Below are positions 1-7,843 of a stretch of 64,000 nt of DNA, in pieces (the first letter of the stretch is position 1; each line of letters begins with the position of its first letter). The DNA lies in assembly GCA_963771595.1 (NCBI GenBank), contig CAVYUC010000019.1:89207-153206 (forward strand), written 5' to 3'. The DNA comes from CAVYUC01 sp963771595 (GTDB lineage: Bacteria > Bacteroidota > Bacteroidia > Bacteroidales > Prolixibacteraceae). The notes beneath the pieces were generated by a model. That model had not been told where the DNA came from. It did no database searches and saw nothing but the letters and a program-made list of their open reading frames with translations. A program made the position numbers and the translations under genes.

Positions 1-2
1 TT

Positions 3-542
3 AGATATGGCTATTTGATTGACAAGTACAATGCCCTTGTTACCCGGGCTTTTGTCGGTGTCGGTTTTCCTTTCGGAAACTTTGATGTTTTGCCTTTCGA
101 AAAAAAATATTTTACCGGTGGGGCAAACGGAATCAGGGCCTGGCAGGTTCGTTCGCTGGGGCCGGGGACTTATCAGGCTCCGAAAAATGCCTATCCAAAC
201 CAATCGGGAGATATAAAACTGGAAGCCAACCTGGAATACCGTTTCCACCTTATTGCTTTTCTTGAAGGTGCACTTTTTTTAGACGCCGGAAATATTTGGG
301 CAATCAATGAAAAAGATAACCGGCCGGGGGCACAATTCAAAATCAACACATTTTATAAACAACTGGCTCTGGGAACGGGAATCGGATTTCGGTTTGATTT
401 TAGTTATTTTATTTTCCGGCTCGATTTGGGTGTGAAACTTCGTGATCCGGCACAGGCGGCGGGAAATGGCTGGGTTATTGGATACCGGCCCTATTCTTCT
501 GATGATTTTAACATTTCATTTGCCATAGGTTATCCCTTCTGA
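3..542 (+). CDS. TamL/BamA-family outer-membrane barrel, C-terminal fragment
   Basis: This is the last 179 codons of an Omp85-family protein whose start lies before the window; the frame is open from the first complete codon at base 3. The fragment carries the family's C-terminal barrel motif GGANGIRAW (about residue 40 of the fragment), the following RSLGPG, strands such as LEANLEYRF, and a terminal aromatic residue in IGYPF, which is the usual signal for insertion by the BAM machinery. In Bacteroidota such proteins are BamA itself or the lipoprotein TamL, which assemble or translocate envelope proteins. The N-terminal part (POTRA domains, lipobox) that would tell the two apart is not visible; the motif style fits TamL slightly better (inference). 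Confidence 0.8.
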   Translation, partial: RYGYLIDKYNALVTRAFVGVGFPFGNFDVLPFEKKYFTGGANGIRAWQVRSLGPGTYQAPKNAYPNQSGDIKLEANLEYRFHLIAFLEGALFLDAGNIWAINEKDNRPGAQFKINTFYKQLALGTGIGFRFDFSYFIFRLDLGVKLRDPAQAAGNGWVIGYRPYSSDDFNISFAIGYPF

Positions 543-664
543 TTTTCTTTTGCAAATAGGGGGTTCCGGCTTTCTCAATGAATTATTTTTTTGCATTTTT
601 AGGGCTTCATATTATAAAATTGAAGTTTTACATGGAATTTTGTTTCAATTTAACACTTTCGTAA

Positions 665-2029
665 ATGCCAGAGAACAATCAGTTGCGTGATTCTTTCGGT
701 TCAAAATTTGGTGTAATTGCAGCTGCAGCAGGTTCTGCTGTTGGTCTCGGAAACATTTGGAAGTTTCCATACATCACCGGTGTTTATGGAGGAGCGGCAT
801 TTTTGTTTGTTTACCTTGCTTTTATTCTTGCAATCGGTTTGCCGGTAATGATTTCAGAATTTATTATCGGCAGAAAAGCAAGAAGAAATGCTTTTGGCTC
901 ATTTAAGCAACTGGCTCCGGATTCGCCATGGAAGTTGGTGGGTTTGCTTGGAATTGCGGCTGCATTTATGATTTTGTCGTTTTATGGAGTTATTGCAGGT
1001 TGGAGTATTGAATATGTTTATCAGGCTGTGAGTAACGGCTTTTCAAATAAAACACCGGATGAACTGGTGCTTTTATTCACAGAATTTGTTGAATCTCCGC
1101 TGAAACCGGTTTTTTACCAGGTAATTTTTATGATGGCTACCGGCGCAATTGTGGCAGTTGGTGTTAAAGATGGAATTGAGAAGAATGTGAAAATTTTAAT
1201 GCCGCTTCTGGTAATAATTATTATCATCCTTGATGTTAGGGCGGTAACGCTTAAAGGAGCAACCGAAGGGCTGAAGTTTTTGTTTCATCCTGATTTTTCC
1301 AAATTAACTGCCGAAGGTATTTTAAGCGCCCTCGGTCATGCATTTTTTTCGCTGAGCCTTGGAATGGGCACTTTAATTACTTACGGTTCATATATCGACC
1401 GGACGAATAACCTGATAAATACAGCTATTGAAGTAACAGTTGCCGATACATTAATTGCCATACTTGCCGGAGTTGCAATTTTCCCGGCAGTTTTTGCTTT
1501 TGGAATTGAAGTGGACAGCGGCCCGGGATTGGTATTCATAACGTTGCCAAACGTGTTTCAGCAAATGCCCGGAGGAGTGTTTTTCTCCACTTTGTTTTTT
1601 ATACTTCTCACAGTCGCCGCTTTAACTTCATCTATTTCTATTTTGGAAGTTGTTGTAGCTTTCTTTAGCGAAGAACTGAAAATGAGACGAAAACCAGCCA
1701 CACTTTTGGCAACAGTTCTTATTACCATTCTTGGCATTATATGCTCGCTTTCCATGGGAGTTTTAAAGGAAGAAACACTTTTTGGCCTCAACTTTTTCGA
1801 TTTAATGGACTGGATTTCAGCTAATATGTTATTGCCGCTGGGCGGATTATTTATTGCCCTTTTTATTGGCTGGTATTTTGGCCGGAAAAAAGTTCAGAAA
1901 GAAATTTCCTATGGTGGAAATCTCTCAGGTTTTATGCTCAAACTTTTTATGATTTTCGTAAAAGTGATTGCTCCTTTTGCTATTGCAATTGTATTCCTTC
2001 AGGGAATCGGGCTTATTAAATTGGGTTAA
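665..2029 (+). CDS. Sodium-dependent symporter, NSS/SNF family
   Basis: Predicted 454-residue inner-membrane transporter of the neurotransmitter:sodium symporter family (LeuT/MhsT type), which couples Na+ entry to uptake of amino acids or related amines. The first helix carries the family signature around residues 20-35 (GSAVGLGNIWKFPY), which lines the Na+ and substrate sites, and about 11 further hydrophobic segments follow, including a glycine-rich helix near residue 225 (LGMGTLITYGSY). The length is normal for short bacterial members. The substrate cannot be read from sequence. It stands alone: 122 bases separate it from the upstream barrel gene and 114 bases from the next gene. Confidence 0.9.
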   Translation: MPENNQLRDSFGSKFGVIAAAAGSAVGLGNIWKFPYITGVYGGAAFLFVYLAFILAIGLPVMISEFIIGRKARRNAFGSFKQLAPDSPWKLVGLLGIAAAFMILSFYGVIAGWSIEYVYQAVSNGFSNKTPDELVLLFTEFVESPLKPVFYQVIFMMATGAIVAVGVKDGIEKNVKILMPLLVIIIIILDVRAVTLKGATEGLKFLFHPDFSKLTAEGILSALGHAFFSLSLGMGTLITYGSYIDRTNNLINTAIEVTVADTLIAILAGVAIFPAVFAFGIEVDSGPGLVFITLPNVFQQMPGGVFFSTLFFILLTVAALTSSISILEVVVAFFSEELKMRRKPATLLATVLITILGIICSLSMGVLKEETLFGLNFFDLMDWISANMLLPLGGLFIALFIGWYFGRKKVQKEISYGGNLSGFMLKLFMIFVKVIAPFAIAIVFLQGIGLIKLG

Positions 2030-2143
2030 AACCGGATTTAATTGAATTCTTGGTTGACAAAATCTTTATTTGCGATGATTCATTTTTTTTGGTAAGTTTA
2101 AACTTCATGTCAATCGATTGGTAAAACACTAAACCTTGTTTTA

Positions 2144-3238
2144 ATGAGACTGACCAACAGGCATTTGCTAAACCAGTACTTCAAATTTAACCGAAAAGAC
2201 AGAAATGCTGTCTTAATTCTGTGTGTTCTGATTCTTTTTGCGATTGCCGGAAATATTATTGCTTCCCGGATTCAGCTGAATTCAAAATCAGATTTCACAG
2301 AAATTGAGAAAGCAATTCAGGATTGGGAAAATCAAAAAATATCCGGAAGCAATTATCAGTTCCTTTTTAGTTTTAATCCAAATACCATTTCAAACGAGAA
2401 ACTGGATTCACTTTTAATCCCCCGATTTGTAAAAAGCAACATTATAAATTACCGTAAAGCAGGTGGTCGTTTTAATAAACCGGCCGATCTGCGAAAAATC
2501 TACGGAATGACCGACAGCATTTTTTCTGTTATTGAAGAATATATTTTATTACCCGACGCAATTTCCCGAAAAGTACCAGTACAAACAAAAGTCGCAAAAA
2601 CTACAGCAATCAATTTTGATCCGAATACGGCTGATATAAAAATTTTGACTGCCAGCGGTTTCAACAAGTTTCAGGCAAAAAATATTATAAAATACCGCGA
2701 AAAGGGAGGTGTTTTTCATCAACCTTCTGATCTGCTTCGTATTTATGGCATCGACTCAACTTTTTACAGCAGCATTGAAAATTATATTCAGATTTCGCCG
2801 CAATCGGAAAATAAACCGGTTGAGGTAACGCCGGAAATATTTCATGTTGAATTAAATTCGGCTGATTCCATTCAGTTATTAAAATTGAATGGAGTGGGGC
2901 CGGTTTTTGCGTCACGAATAATTAAATACCGAAATTTACTGGGCGGTTTCTACACGAAAGAACAATTGCTTGAAGTGTATAATTTTTCGGAAGAAACTTA
3001 CGTCAGGATTGAAAACAATGTAAGTGTCGATACCACTTTACTAAAAAAAATCCGGATTAATTTTGCCGGGTTTACTGATTTGGTGCGGCATCCGTATTTG
3101 AAAAAAGAACAGGTAAAAGTAGTCCTCGATTTCAGGGACAAAGCGGGAGCATACAAAACCATTAACCAGTTGAATGATAAAAAGCTTTTGGATGAAAAAA
3201 CTTTTCACCGTATAAAACCATATTTAAGTAGTCGTTAA
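2144..3238 (+). CDS. Membrane-anchored helix-hairpin-helix (ComEA-like) protein
   Basis: 364 residues with a basic N-terminus, one transmembrane helix at about residues 22-40 (AVLILCVLILFAIAG) and then four ComEA-type helix-hairpin-helix units (about residues 85-130, 150-205, 230-285 and 300-362). Each has a start like FDPNTAD or ELNSAD, a hairpin GxNKFQAKNIIKYR or GVGPVFASRIIKYR and a GGxF segment. ComEA family proteins bind double-stranded DNA without sequence preference, so a periplasmic DNA-binding or uptake role is possible (inference). No other competence gene is adjacent, although a TfoX-like gene lies elsewhere in the window. The protein ends 53 bases before the rpsU promoter. Confidence 0.8.
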   Translation: MRLTNRHLLNQYFKFNRKDRNAVLILCVLILFAIAGNIIASRIQLNSKSDFTEIEKAIQDWENQKISGSNYQFLFSFNPNTISNEKLDSLLIPRFVKSNIINYRKAGGRFNKPADLRKIYGMTDSIFSVIEEYILLPDAISRKVPVQTKVAKTTAINFDPNTADIKILTASGFNKFQAKNIIKYREKGGVFHQPSDLLRIYGIDSTFYSSIENYIQISPQSENKPVEVTPEIFHVELNSADSIQLLKLNGVGPVFASRIIKYRNLLGGFYTKEQLLEVYNFSEETYVRIENNVSVDTTLLKKIRINFAGFTDLVRHPYLKKEQVKVVLDFRDKAGAYKTINQLNDKKLLDEKTFHRIKPYLSSR

Positions 3239-3291
3239 AAAGATTTAAATCGATTTTTTCATTTAGGAATTACTATTTTTTTCCTTTAAAT

Positions 3292-3321
3292 TTGATATGC
3301 AATGAATAATTTCTAAATTTG
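3292..3321 (+). promoter_or_regulatory. Promoter of rpsU-xerC-raiA
   Basis: TTG at 3292-3294, a 19-base spacer and TAAATTTG at 3314-3321 match the Bacteroidota primary promoter (-33 TTG, -7 TAnnTTTG). Transcription should start near 3328, giving a leader of about 20 bases before rpsU. Confidence 0.75.
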
Positions 3322-3349
3322 CGCCTCAATTTTAAAACCGAGTAGAAAA

Positions 3350-3541
3350 ATGATTGTTATTCCGGTAAAAGAGGGCGAGAACATTGAACGGGCCCTAAAG
3401 AGGTTCAAAAGGAAGTTTGAAAAGACAGGCGTGATTAAGGAATTGCGTGAACGTCAGAAGTTTACAAAGCCTTCGGTAAAAAGAAGGGAAGAGATGAAAA
3501 AAGCTGCATATATAGAAAAGTTGCAGCGTCAGGAAGACTAA
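3350..3541 (+). CDS. rpsU: 30S ribosomal protein S21
   Basis: 63-residue, strongly basic protein of the small ribosomal subunit, involved in translation initiation. It begins MIVIPVKEGENIERALKRFK, the Bacteroidota form of the S21 N-terminus, and keeps the central RKFEKTGVIKELRERQ and the lysine/arginine-rich tail. Its length matches the family. It is the first gene of a likely operon with the recombinase gene 32 bases downstream and raiA after that, so that a ribosome protein and a ribosome-hibernation factor share one promoter. Confidence 0.95.
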   Translation: MIVIPVKEGENIERALKRFKRKFEKTGVIKELRERQKFTKPSVKRREEMKKAAYIEKLQRQED

Positions 3542-3573
3542 GGAATTAGTGGTTCCTGAAATTTAAAATGTAA

Positions 3574-4458
3574 ATGGGATATCAGGAATCGTTTATTAGC
3601 TATATGAAATATGAGAAGAGGTTTTCTTCTCATACAGTAGTGGCTTACAAAAAAGACCTCGATCAATTCGTGTTGTATTGCACCGAAATGATCGGGGAAT
3701 TTAATGTTAAAAAGGTCGATTCTGTTCTGATTCGAAGCTGGATTGTCCGGTTAATGGAACAGCAGCTTACGCCGCGATCGGTTAATCGCAAAGTTTCAAC
3801 GGTAAAAGCATTTTTCAGATTTTTAATGAAAAATGAAATAGTTGAAATAAATCCGGCCGTAAATCTCACCCTTCCGAAAGTAAGGAAGAAACTTCCTGTT
3901 TTTGTGGAAGAAAATAACCTGCATCATTTACTTGATGATGGATTTTTCGAAAATGATTTTAGGGGAGTCAGGGATAAATTAATAATTACTTTATTGTATG
4001 GTACAGGAGTAAGGCTTTCGGAACTGCTGAATTTAAAAGACAGGGATATTGATACCAAAGGATATTTAATTAAAGTTTTAGGGAAAAGGCAAAAAGAAAG
4101 AATTATTCCTTATCCACGAAATATAAACATCTTATTTTTTCAATATATCGAGTTAAGAAACCAGGAATTGGGTAACATTCATGACAGGTTACTTGTTACA
4201 GAAAAAGGAAAACCAATTTATGAAAAGTTGATATACAGGGTAGTTAAAAATAGTTTGGAGAAGGTAACATCGCTTGAAAAAAAGAGCCCGCACGTTTTGC
4301 GTCACTCCTTTGCCACACATCTGCTGAATAAAGGAGCCGACCTGAATGCGGTGAAGGAATTGCTCGGTCATTCGAATCTGTCAGCAACAGAAATTTATAC
4401 ACACACCACTTTCGAAAAACTTCATAATATATATAAACAAGCCCATCCAAGGGGTTAA
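3574..4458 (+). CDS. xerC: Tyrosine recombinase XerC/XerD type
   Basis: 294 residues, the normal size for a chromosome-dimer-resolving Xer recombinase that acts at dif. The N-terminal SAM-like core-binding domain (about residues 1-90) includes FISYMKYEKRFSSHTVVAYK. The catalytic domain shows the full active-site set: Arg in GTGVRLSELL, Lys in VLGKRQKER, HVLRHSFATHLL, the His of LLGHSNLSATE and the nucleophilic Tyr in EIYTHTTF. Operon position between rpsU and raiA, both housekeeping, argues for a host Xer protein rather than a mobile-element integrase. Whether it is XerC or XerD is not decidable by eye. Confidence 0.88.
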   Translation: MGYQESFISYMKYEKRFSSHTVVAYKKDLDQFVLYCTEMIGEFNVKKVDSVLIRSWIVRLMEQQLTPRSVNRKVSTVKAFFRFLMKNEIVEINPAVNLTLPKVRKKLPVFVEENNLHHLLDDGFFENDFRGVRDKLIITLLYGTGVRLSELLNLKDRDIDTKGYLIKVLGKRQKERIIPYPRNINILFFQYIELRNQELGNIHDRLLVTEKGKPIYEKLIYRVVKNSLEKVTSLEKKSPHVLRHSFATHLLNKGADLNAVKELLGHSNLSATEIYTHTTFEKLHNIYKQAHPRG

Positions 4459-4469
4459 AATGCGCGAAT

Positions 4470-4772
4470 ATGGAAATTACAATGAATTCAGTACATTTTA
4501 CAGCCGACAAAAAACTGGTGGATTTTGTAAACAAAAAAGTAAACAAGCTCGATACCTTTTTTGATGGTATAATTAATGCCGAGGTTACTTTAAAAGTTTT
4601 GAAGCCAGAGGTAACAAACAACAAAATAGCTGAAATTAAGCTTTCAATCCCTGCCAATGGTTATTTGTTTGCAAAAAAACAAGCCGATACTTTCGAAGAA
4701 GCAGTTGATATGGCAAATGATGCCATGAAAAAACAGTTGGACAAATACAAACAAAAACTTAAAAGCAAATAA
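4470..4772 (+). CDS. raiA: Ribosome hibernation factor RaiA/short HPF
   Basis: 100-residue protein of the RaiA/HPF family (sigma-54 modulation protein family), which binds the decoding centre of idle 30S subunits and protects ribosomes in slow growth. The N-terminal strand (EITMNSVHFTADKKLVDFV), the conserved helix KKVNKLDTFFDGI and the second helix FEEAVDMANDAMKKQLDKYK fit the beta-alpha-beta-beta-beta-alpha fold. It lacks the long-HPF C-terminal dimerisation domain. It starts 11 bases after xerC stops and is the last gene of the rpsU operon. Confidence 0.9.
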   Translation: MEITMNSVHFTADKKLVDFVNKKVNKLDTFFDGIINAEVTLKVLKPEVTNNKIAEIKLSIPANGYLFAKKQADTFEEAVDMANDAMKKQLDKYKQKLKSK

Positions 4773-4818
4773 AAATAAATTTTGCCATCATTATTTTAGA
4801 TTTTTAAAATAATATTTT

Positions 4819-4826
4819 TACATTTG
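4819..4826 (+). promoter_or_regulatory. Possible -7 element upstream of a candidate small RNA
   Basis: TACATTTG fits the -7 consensus TAnnTTTG and is followed by GCACACCC, but no TTG lies at the expected distance upstream. It would start a transcript near 4833 in the 258-base gap between raiA and tRNA-Gly. Confidence 0.35.
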
Positions 4827-4832
4827 CACACC

Positions 4833-4935
4833 CATTTTAGGGGCGTTCAGGAAACAACTGAAATTAAAGTAGTTTGCTTGTTGGGATTGGATTTTGGACA
4901 GGTTGCCCAAAATCTTTTCAGTTTAAAAACTGAAA
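4833..4935 (+). ncRNA. Candidate structured small RNA or tRNA-operon leader
   Basis: No open frame fills this gap. The segment can form TTCAG/CTGAA (4846-4850 with 4858-4862), GGGC/GCCC (4841-4844 with 4905-4908), GATTTTGG/CCAAAATC (4890-4897 with 4907-4914, followed by TTTT at 4915-4918) and CAGTTT/AAACTG (4919-4924 with 4927-4932, extendable by three A-T pairs). The GGGC/GCCC and GATTTTGG/CCAAAATC helices share bases 4907-4908 and so exclude each other. The hairpin plus TTTT could end a short RNA of about 85 bases, or act as a leader for the downstream tRNA-tuf transcript. This is structural inference only; I do not recognise a known RNA family. Confidence 0.3.
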
Positions 4936-4976
4936 TAATTAGGCCGGATTTTGATTCGTACTAATTTGACTTGAGG

Positions 4977-5003
4977 TTGTTTTTAATAAATTTTGTAGTT
5001 TTG
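4977..5003 (+). promoter_or_regulatory. Promoter of tRNA-Gly/tRNA-Thr/tuf
   Basis: TAGTTTTG at 4996-5003 matches TAnnTTTG. Possible -33 TTG triplets lie at 4977-4979 (16-base spacer) and at 4971-4973 (22-base spacer). The predicted start near 5010 is about 20 bases ahead of the mature tRNA-Gly 5' end, leaving a short leader for RNase P to remove. Confidence 0.65.
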
Positions 5004-5030
5004 CACGGCATTTTTGCTAAGATAATGTTT

Positions 5031-5103
5031 GCGGGAGTAGCTCAGCTGATAGAGCATTAGCCTTCCAAGCTAAGGGTCGCGGGTTTGAATCCCGTCTCCC
5101 GCT
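5031..5103 (+). tRNA. tRNA-Gly (anticodon TCC)
   Basis: A complete 73-base cloverleaf: acceptor GCGGGAG/CTCCCGC with seven perfect pairs, D-arm GCTC..GAGC, anticodon stem TTAGC/GCTAA around the loop CTTCCAA (anticodon TCC, reading GGA/GGG), and T-arm with loop TTTGAAT. The discriminator is T5103 and the CCA is not encoded. It lies 63 bases ahead of tRNA-Thr, in the position typical of the tuf cluster of Bacteroidota. Confidence 0.97.
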
Positions 5104-5166
5104 CATTTTATGAGACTGGAGTTTTGAGAAAATTCTTTTAAAACTCTTGTCTCATTATGTATTAAT

Positions 5167-5238
<72 letters not shown>

Positions 5239-5276
5239 CAAATGATTTAAAAGATAATAATTAAAAAATTGGAGTT

Positions 5277-6464
5277 ATGGCTAAAGCACATTTTAACAGG
5301 GATAAAGAACATGTCAATATTGGTACTATTGGCCACGTTGATCATGGGAAAACAACCCTAACGGCCGCCATTACTATGGTGTTGGCCAAAAAAGGTTATT
5401 GCGAAATCAAATCGTTTGATTCAATCGACAATGCTCCGGAAGAAAAAGAAAGGGGTATTACAATTAACACTGCTCACGTAGAATACGAAACGGCTAACAG
5501 GCACTACGCTCACGTAGATTGTCCAGGTCACGCCGACTACGTTAAAAACATGGTAACTGGTGCTGCACAGATGGACGGTGCTATTATTGTAGTAGCGGCT
5601 ACTGATGGTCCAATGCCACAAACTCGTGAGCATATCCTTTTGGCACGTCAGGTAAACGTTCCTAAATTGGTTGTATTCATGAATAAAGTGGATATGGTTG
5701 ATGATGAAGAATTATTGGAACTGGTTGAAATGGAAATTCGCGAATTGTTGGATTTCTATGAGTTTGACGGTGATAATACTCCTGTTATACAAGGATCAGC
5801 GCTTGGTGCAATGAATGGTGAGGAAAAATGGGAAGAAAAAGTTATGGAATTGATGGATGCAGTTGACAGCTGGATTCCACTTCCTCCGCGCGATGTTGAT
5901 AAACCATTCCTGATGCCTGTTGAAGACGTATTCTCGATTACTGGTCGTGGTACTGTTGCTACTGGTCGTATTGAAACTGGTCTTGTTCATACGGGTGATG
6001 AACTTCAGTTAATTGGATTAGGTGCAGAAGGGCGCAAAACTGTTTGTACTGGTGTTGAAATGTTTCGTAAAATCCTTGATGATGGTCAGGCTGGTGACAA
6101 CGTTGGTTTGTTGCTTCGTGGTGTTGACAAAAAGGAAATCAAACGTGGACAGATTTTGGCAAAACCAGGTTCAATAACGCCTCATACTAAGTTTAAAGCA
6201 GAGGTTTATGTGCTGAAAAAAGAAGAAGGTGGACGTCATACACCATTCCACAACAAATATCGTCCTCAGTTTTACTTGCGTACACTTGACGTAACCGGCG
6301 AAATTCATTTAGAAGAAGGCCGTGAAATGGTTATGCCTGGTGATAACGTATCAATTGTGGTTGAATTGATTTACCCGGTTGCACTTAACATTGGGTTACG
6401 CTTCGCAATCCGCGAAGGTGGACGTACAGTTGGTGCAGGCCAGGTAACCGAAATTATCGAATAA
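5277..6464 (+). CDS. tuf: Translation elongation factor Tu
   Basis: 395-residue GTPase that delivers aminoacyl-tRNA to the ribosome. G1 is GHVDHGKTT (about residues 18-26), the switch I region includes ERGITINTAHVEY, G3 is DCPGHADYVKNM, G4 is NKVDMVDD and G5 is GSALGAM. Domains II and III follow with FSITGRGTVATGRIE and the C-terminal LRFAIREGGRTVGAGQV. Length and motifs are standard. The start ATG follows a GGAG only two bases away, a spacing too short for a normal ribosome-binding site; strong Shine-Dalgarno pairing is generally not needed in Bacteroidota. Confidence 0.98.
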   Translation: MAKAHFNRDKEHVNIGTIGHVDHGKTTLTAAITMVLAKKGYCEIKSFDSIDNAPEEKERGITINTAHVEYETANRHYAHVDCPGHADYVKNMVTGAAQMDGAIIVVAATDGPMPQTREHILLARQVNVPKLVVFMNKVDMVDDEELLELVEMEIRELLDFYEFDGDNTPVIQGSALGAMNGEEKWEEKVMELMDAVDSWIPLPPRDVDKPFLMPVEDVFSITGRGTVATGRIETGLVHTGDELQLIGLGAEGRKTVCTGVEMFRKILDDGQAGDNVGLLLRGVDKKEIKRGQILAKPGSITPHTKFKAEVYVLKKEEGGRHTPFHNKYRPQFYLRTLDVTGEIHLEEGREMVMPGDNVSIVVELIYPVALNIGLRFAIREGGRTVGAGQVTEIIE

Positions 6465-6492
6465 TCAGAAACAATCAAGTTTGCAAAATAAA

Positions 6493-6522
6493 AAGTCCCG
6501 GGAGATAAAATGCCCGGGACTT
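6493..6522 (+). terminator. Strong hairpin after tuf
   Basis: A perfect 10-bp stem AAGTCCCGGG (6493-6502) with CCCGGGACTT (6513-6522) and a 10-base loop. Only TTATT follows, not a T-run, so it could be a leaky terminator or an RNA-stabilising 3' end separating tuf from the secE operon. Confidence 0.6.
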
Positions 6523-6526
6523 ATTA

Positions 6527-6583
6527 ACGGAAGAAATTCAGTATAGGGAATTCCTAGTGTAAGTTCAAGCCTTACCTTCCGTA
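6527..6583 (+). ncRNA. tRNA-like element lacking an anticodon arm
   Basis: The 57 bases fold as acceptor ACGGAAG (6527-6533) with CTTCCGT (6576-6582), a D-like arm ATTC (6536-6539) with GAAT (6548-6551) around an 8-base loop, and a T-arm GTAAG (6559-6563) with CTTAC (6571-6575) around the canonical loop TTCAAGC. All 16 pairs are Watson-Crick, and the T-stem abuts the acceptor strand exactly as in a tRNA. Only seven bases lie between the D and T arms, so a 17-base anticodon arm is missing. Bacteroidota usually carry tRNA-Trp at this spot between tuf and secE (family knowledge). It may be a tRNA-Trp remnant kept as a processing signal, or a pseudo-tRNA (inference). Confidence 0.6.
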
Positions 6584-6603
6584 CAAAAACAAGAACAAGT
6601 TAG

Positions 6604-6795
6604 ATGAAAATAATGGTATACTTGCAAGAGGCTTATGATGAACTTGTACATAAAGTTACATGGCCTACTTGGAAAGAACTGCAAAGCAGTGCTTTGGTTG
6701 TGATGGTTGCTTCCTTTATTATATCACTCTTAATCTTCTTTATGGATCTGTCATTCAGAAACATAATGGAGTTTGTTTATGGATTGTTCTATTAA
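6604..6795 (+). CDS. secE: Preprotein translocase subunit SecE
   Basis: 63-residue single-span subunit of the SecYEG channel. It has the short amphipathic segment YDELVHKVTWPTWKELQSSA with the conserved VTWPTW(K/R)E, followed by one transmembrane helix (about residues 30-50, VVMVASFIISLLIFFMDL). This is the minimal SecE form, common outside Gammaproteobacteria. It lies 19 bases before nusG, the usual secE-nusG pairing. Confidence 0.95.
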   Translation: MKIMVYLQEAYDELVHKVTWPTWKELQSSALVVMVASFIISLLIFFMDLSFRNIMEFVYGLFY

Positions 6796-6814
6796 TTAAA
6801 TTCCCTAAATCAAA

Positions 6815-7363
6815 ATGAGCGAAAATACTAAAAAATGGTATGTTCTTCGGGCTATTGGAGGAAAAGAGAAGAAAGTTAAAGAATATATCGAAAATGAAAT
6901 CGCTAATGGAGATCTAAAGGGTTTTGTTGATCAGGTTTTAATACCAACGGAAAAGGTTTATCAGATTCGGAACGGGAAAAAAATCAGTAAGGAACGAAAC
7001 TTTTTTCCAGGCTATGTTTTAATTGAAGCTTCGTTAGTGGGTGAGGTTACACACACACTTAGGAATATTCCTAATGTAATTGGGTTTCTTGGCGACACCA
7101 AAGGTGGAGACCCGGTACCAATGAGGCAAAACGAAGTGAACAGAATTCTTGGAAGAGTGGACGAACTTGCCGAAACCGGTGAAGAACTGAACATACCTTT
7201 TGTAGTAGGAGAAACCGTAAAAGTAATCGACGGACCATTCAACGGCTTTAACGGTACCATTGAAGAAATCAATGAGGAGAAGAAAAAGCTGCAGGTAATG
7301 GTGAAGATTTTTGGACGTAAAACTCCTTTGGAACTTAGTTTTATGCAAGTTGAAAAGGAATAG
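6815..7363 (+). CDS. nusG: Transcription termination/antitermination factor NusG
   Basis: 182-residue NusG. The N-terminal NGN domain (about residues 5-115) contains KKWYVLRAIGGKEKKVKEYI and FFPGYVLIE, the surface that binds the RNA polymerase clamp, and the C-terminal KOW domain (about residues 130-180) contains VVGETVKVIDGPFNGFNGTI, which contacts Rho or ribosomal protein S10. It is in the standard position between secE and rplK. Confidence 0.97.
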   Translation: MSENTKKWYVLRAIGGKEKKVKEYIENEIANGDLKGFVDQVLIPTEKVYQIRNGKKISKERNFFPGYVLIEASLVGEVTHTLRNIPNVIGFLGDTKGGDPVPMRQNEVNRILGRVDELAETGEELNIPFVVGETVKVIDGPFNGFNGTIEEINEEKKKLQVMVKIFGRKTPLELSFMQVEKE

Positions 7364-7383
7364 TAACGCTTTAAGTAAAAGTT

Positions 7384-7827
7384 ATGGCAAAAGAAGTTGC
7401 TGGATTAATTAAATTACAGATTAAAGGTGGAGCGGCAAATCCGTCACCACCGGTGGGGCCAGCATTGGGTGCCAAGGGAGTAAATATAATGCAGTTTTGC
7501 AAACAGTTTAACGGCCGTACACAAGAACAGGCCGGAAAATTGTTGCCGGTAATCATTACCGTGTACGGCGATAAGTCGTTCGATTTCATTATAAAACAAC
7601 CTCCCGTGGCTGTTCAGTTACTCGAAGCTGCAAAAGTAAAAAAAGGTTCATCAGAACCTCATGTCAGTAAAGTTGCCTCGGTTACCTGGGATCAGGTAAA
7701 ACAAATCGCCGAAGGAAAAATGTCTGACCTGAATTGCTTTACAGTGGAATCGGGAATGAAAATGGTGGCTGGAACTGCCAGAAGTATGGGAATTACCGTA
7801 AAAGGTACTTCGCCATTCAATAAATAA
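7384..7827 (+). CDS. rplK: 50S ribosomal protein L11
   Basis: 147-residue L11 of the GTPase-associated centre, which binds 23S rRNA and L10. The N-terminal domain has the proline-rich KLQIKGGAANPSPPVGPALG with GANG-like AKGVNIMQFCKQFN, and the C-terminal RNA-binding domain ends with the conserved VAGTARSMGITVKG. It starts 20 bases after nusG and 16 bases before rplA, consistent with one transcript. Confidence 0.97.
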   Translation: MAKEVAGLIKLQIKGGAANPSPPVGPALGAKGVNIMQFCKQFNGRTQEQAGKLLPVIITVYGDKSFDFIIKQPPVAVQLLEAAKVKKGSSEPHVSKVASVTWDQVKQIAEGKMSDLNCFTVESGMKMVAGTARSMGITVKGTSPFNK

Positions 7828-7843
7828 AATTAAATGTTTTAAG

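Noticed and set aside
3574..4458. Mobile-element integrase
   Set aside because: The tyrosine recombinase lies in a ribosomal operon with no attachment site, tRNA insertion or phage genes nearby; a housekeeping Xer is the simpler reading.
6527..6583. Intact tRNA-Trp between tuf and secE
   Set aside because: No CCA anticodon or anticodon stem is present; only the acceptor, D and T arms remain.
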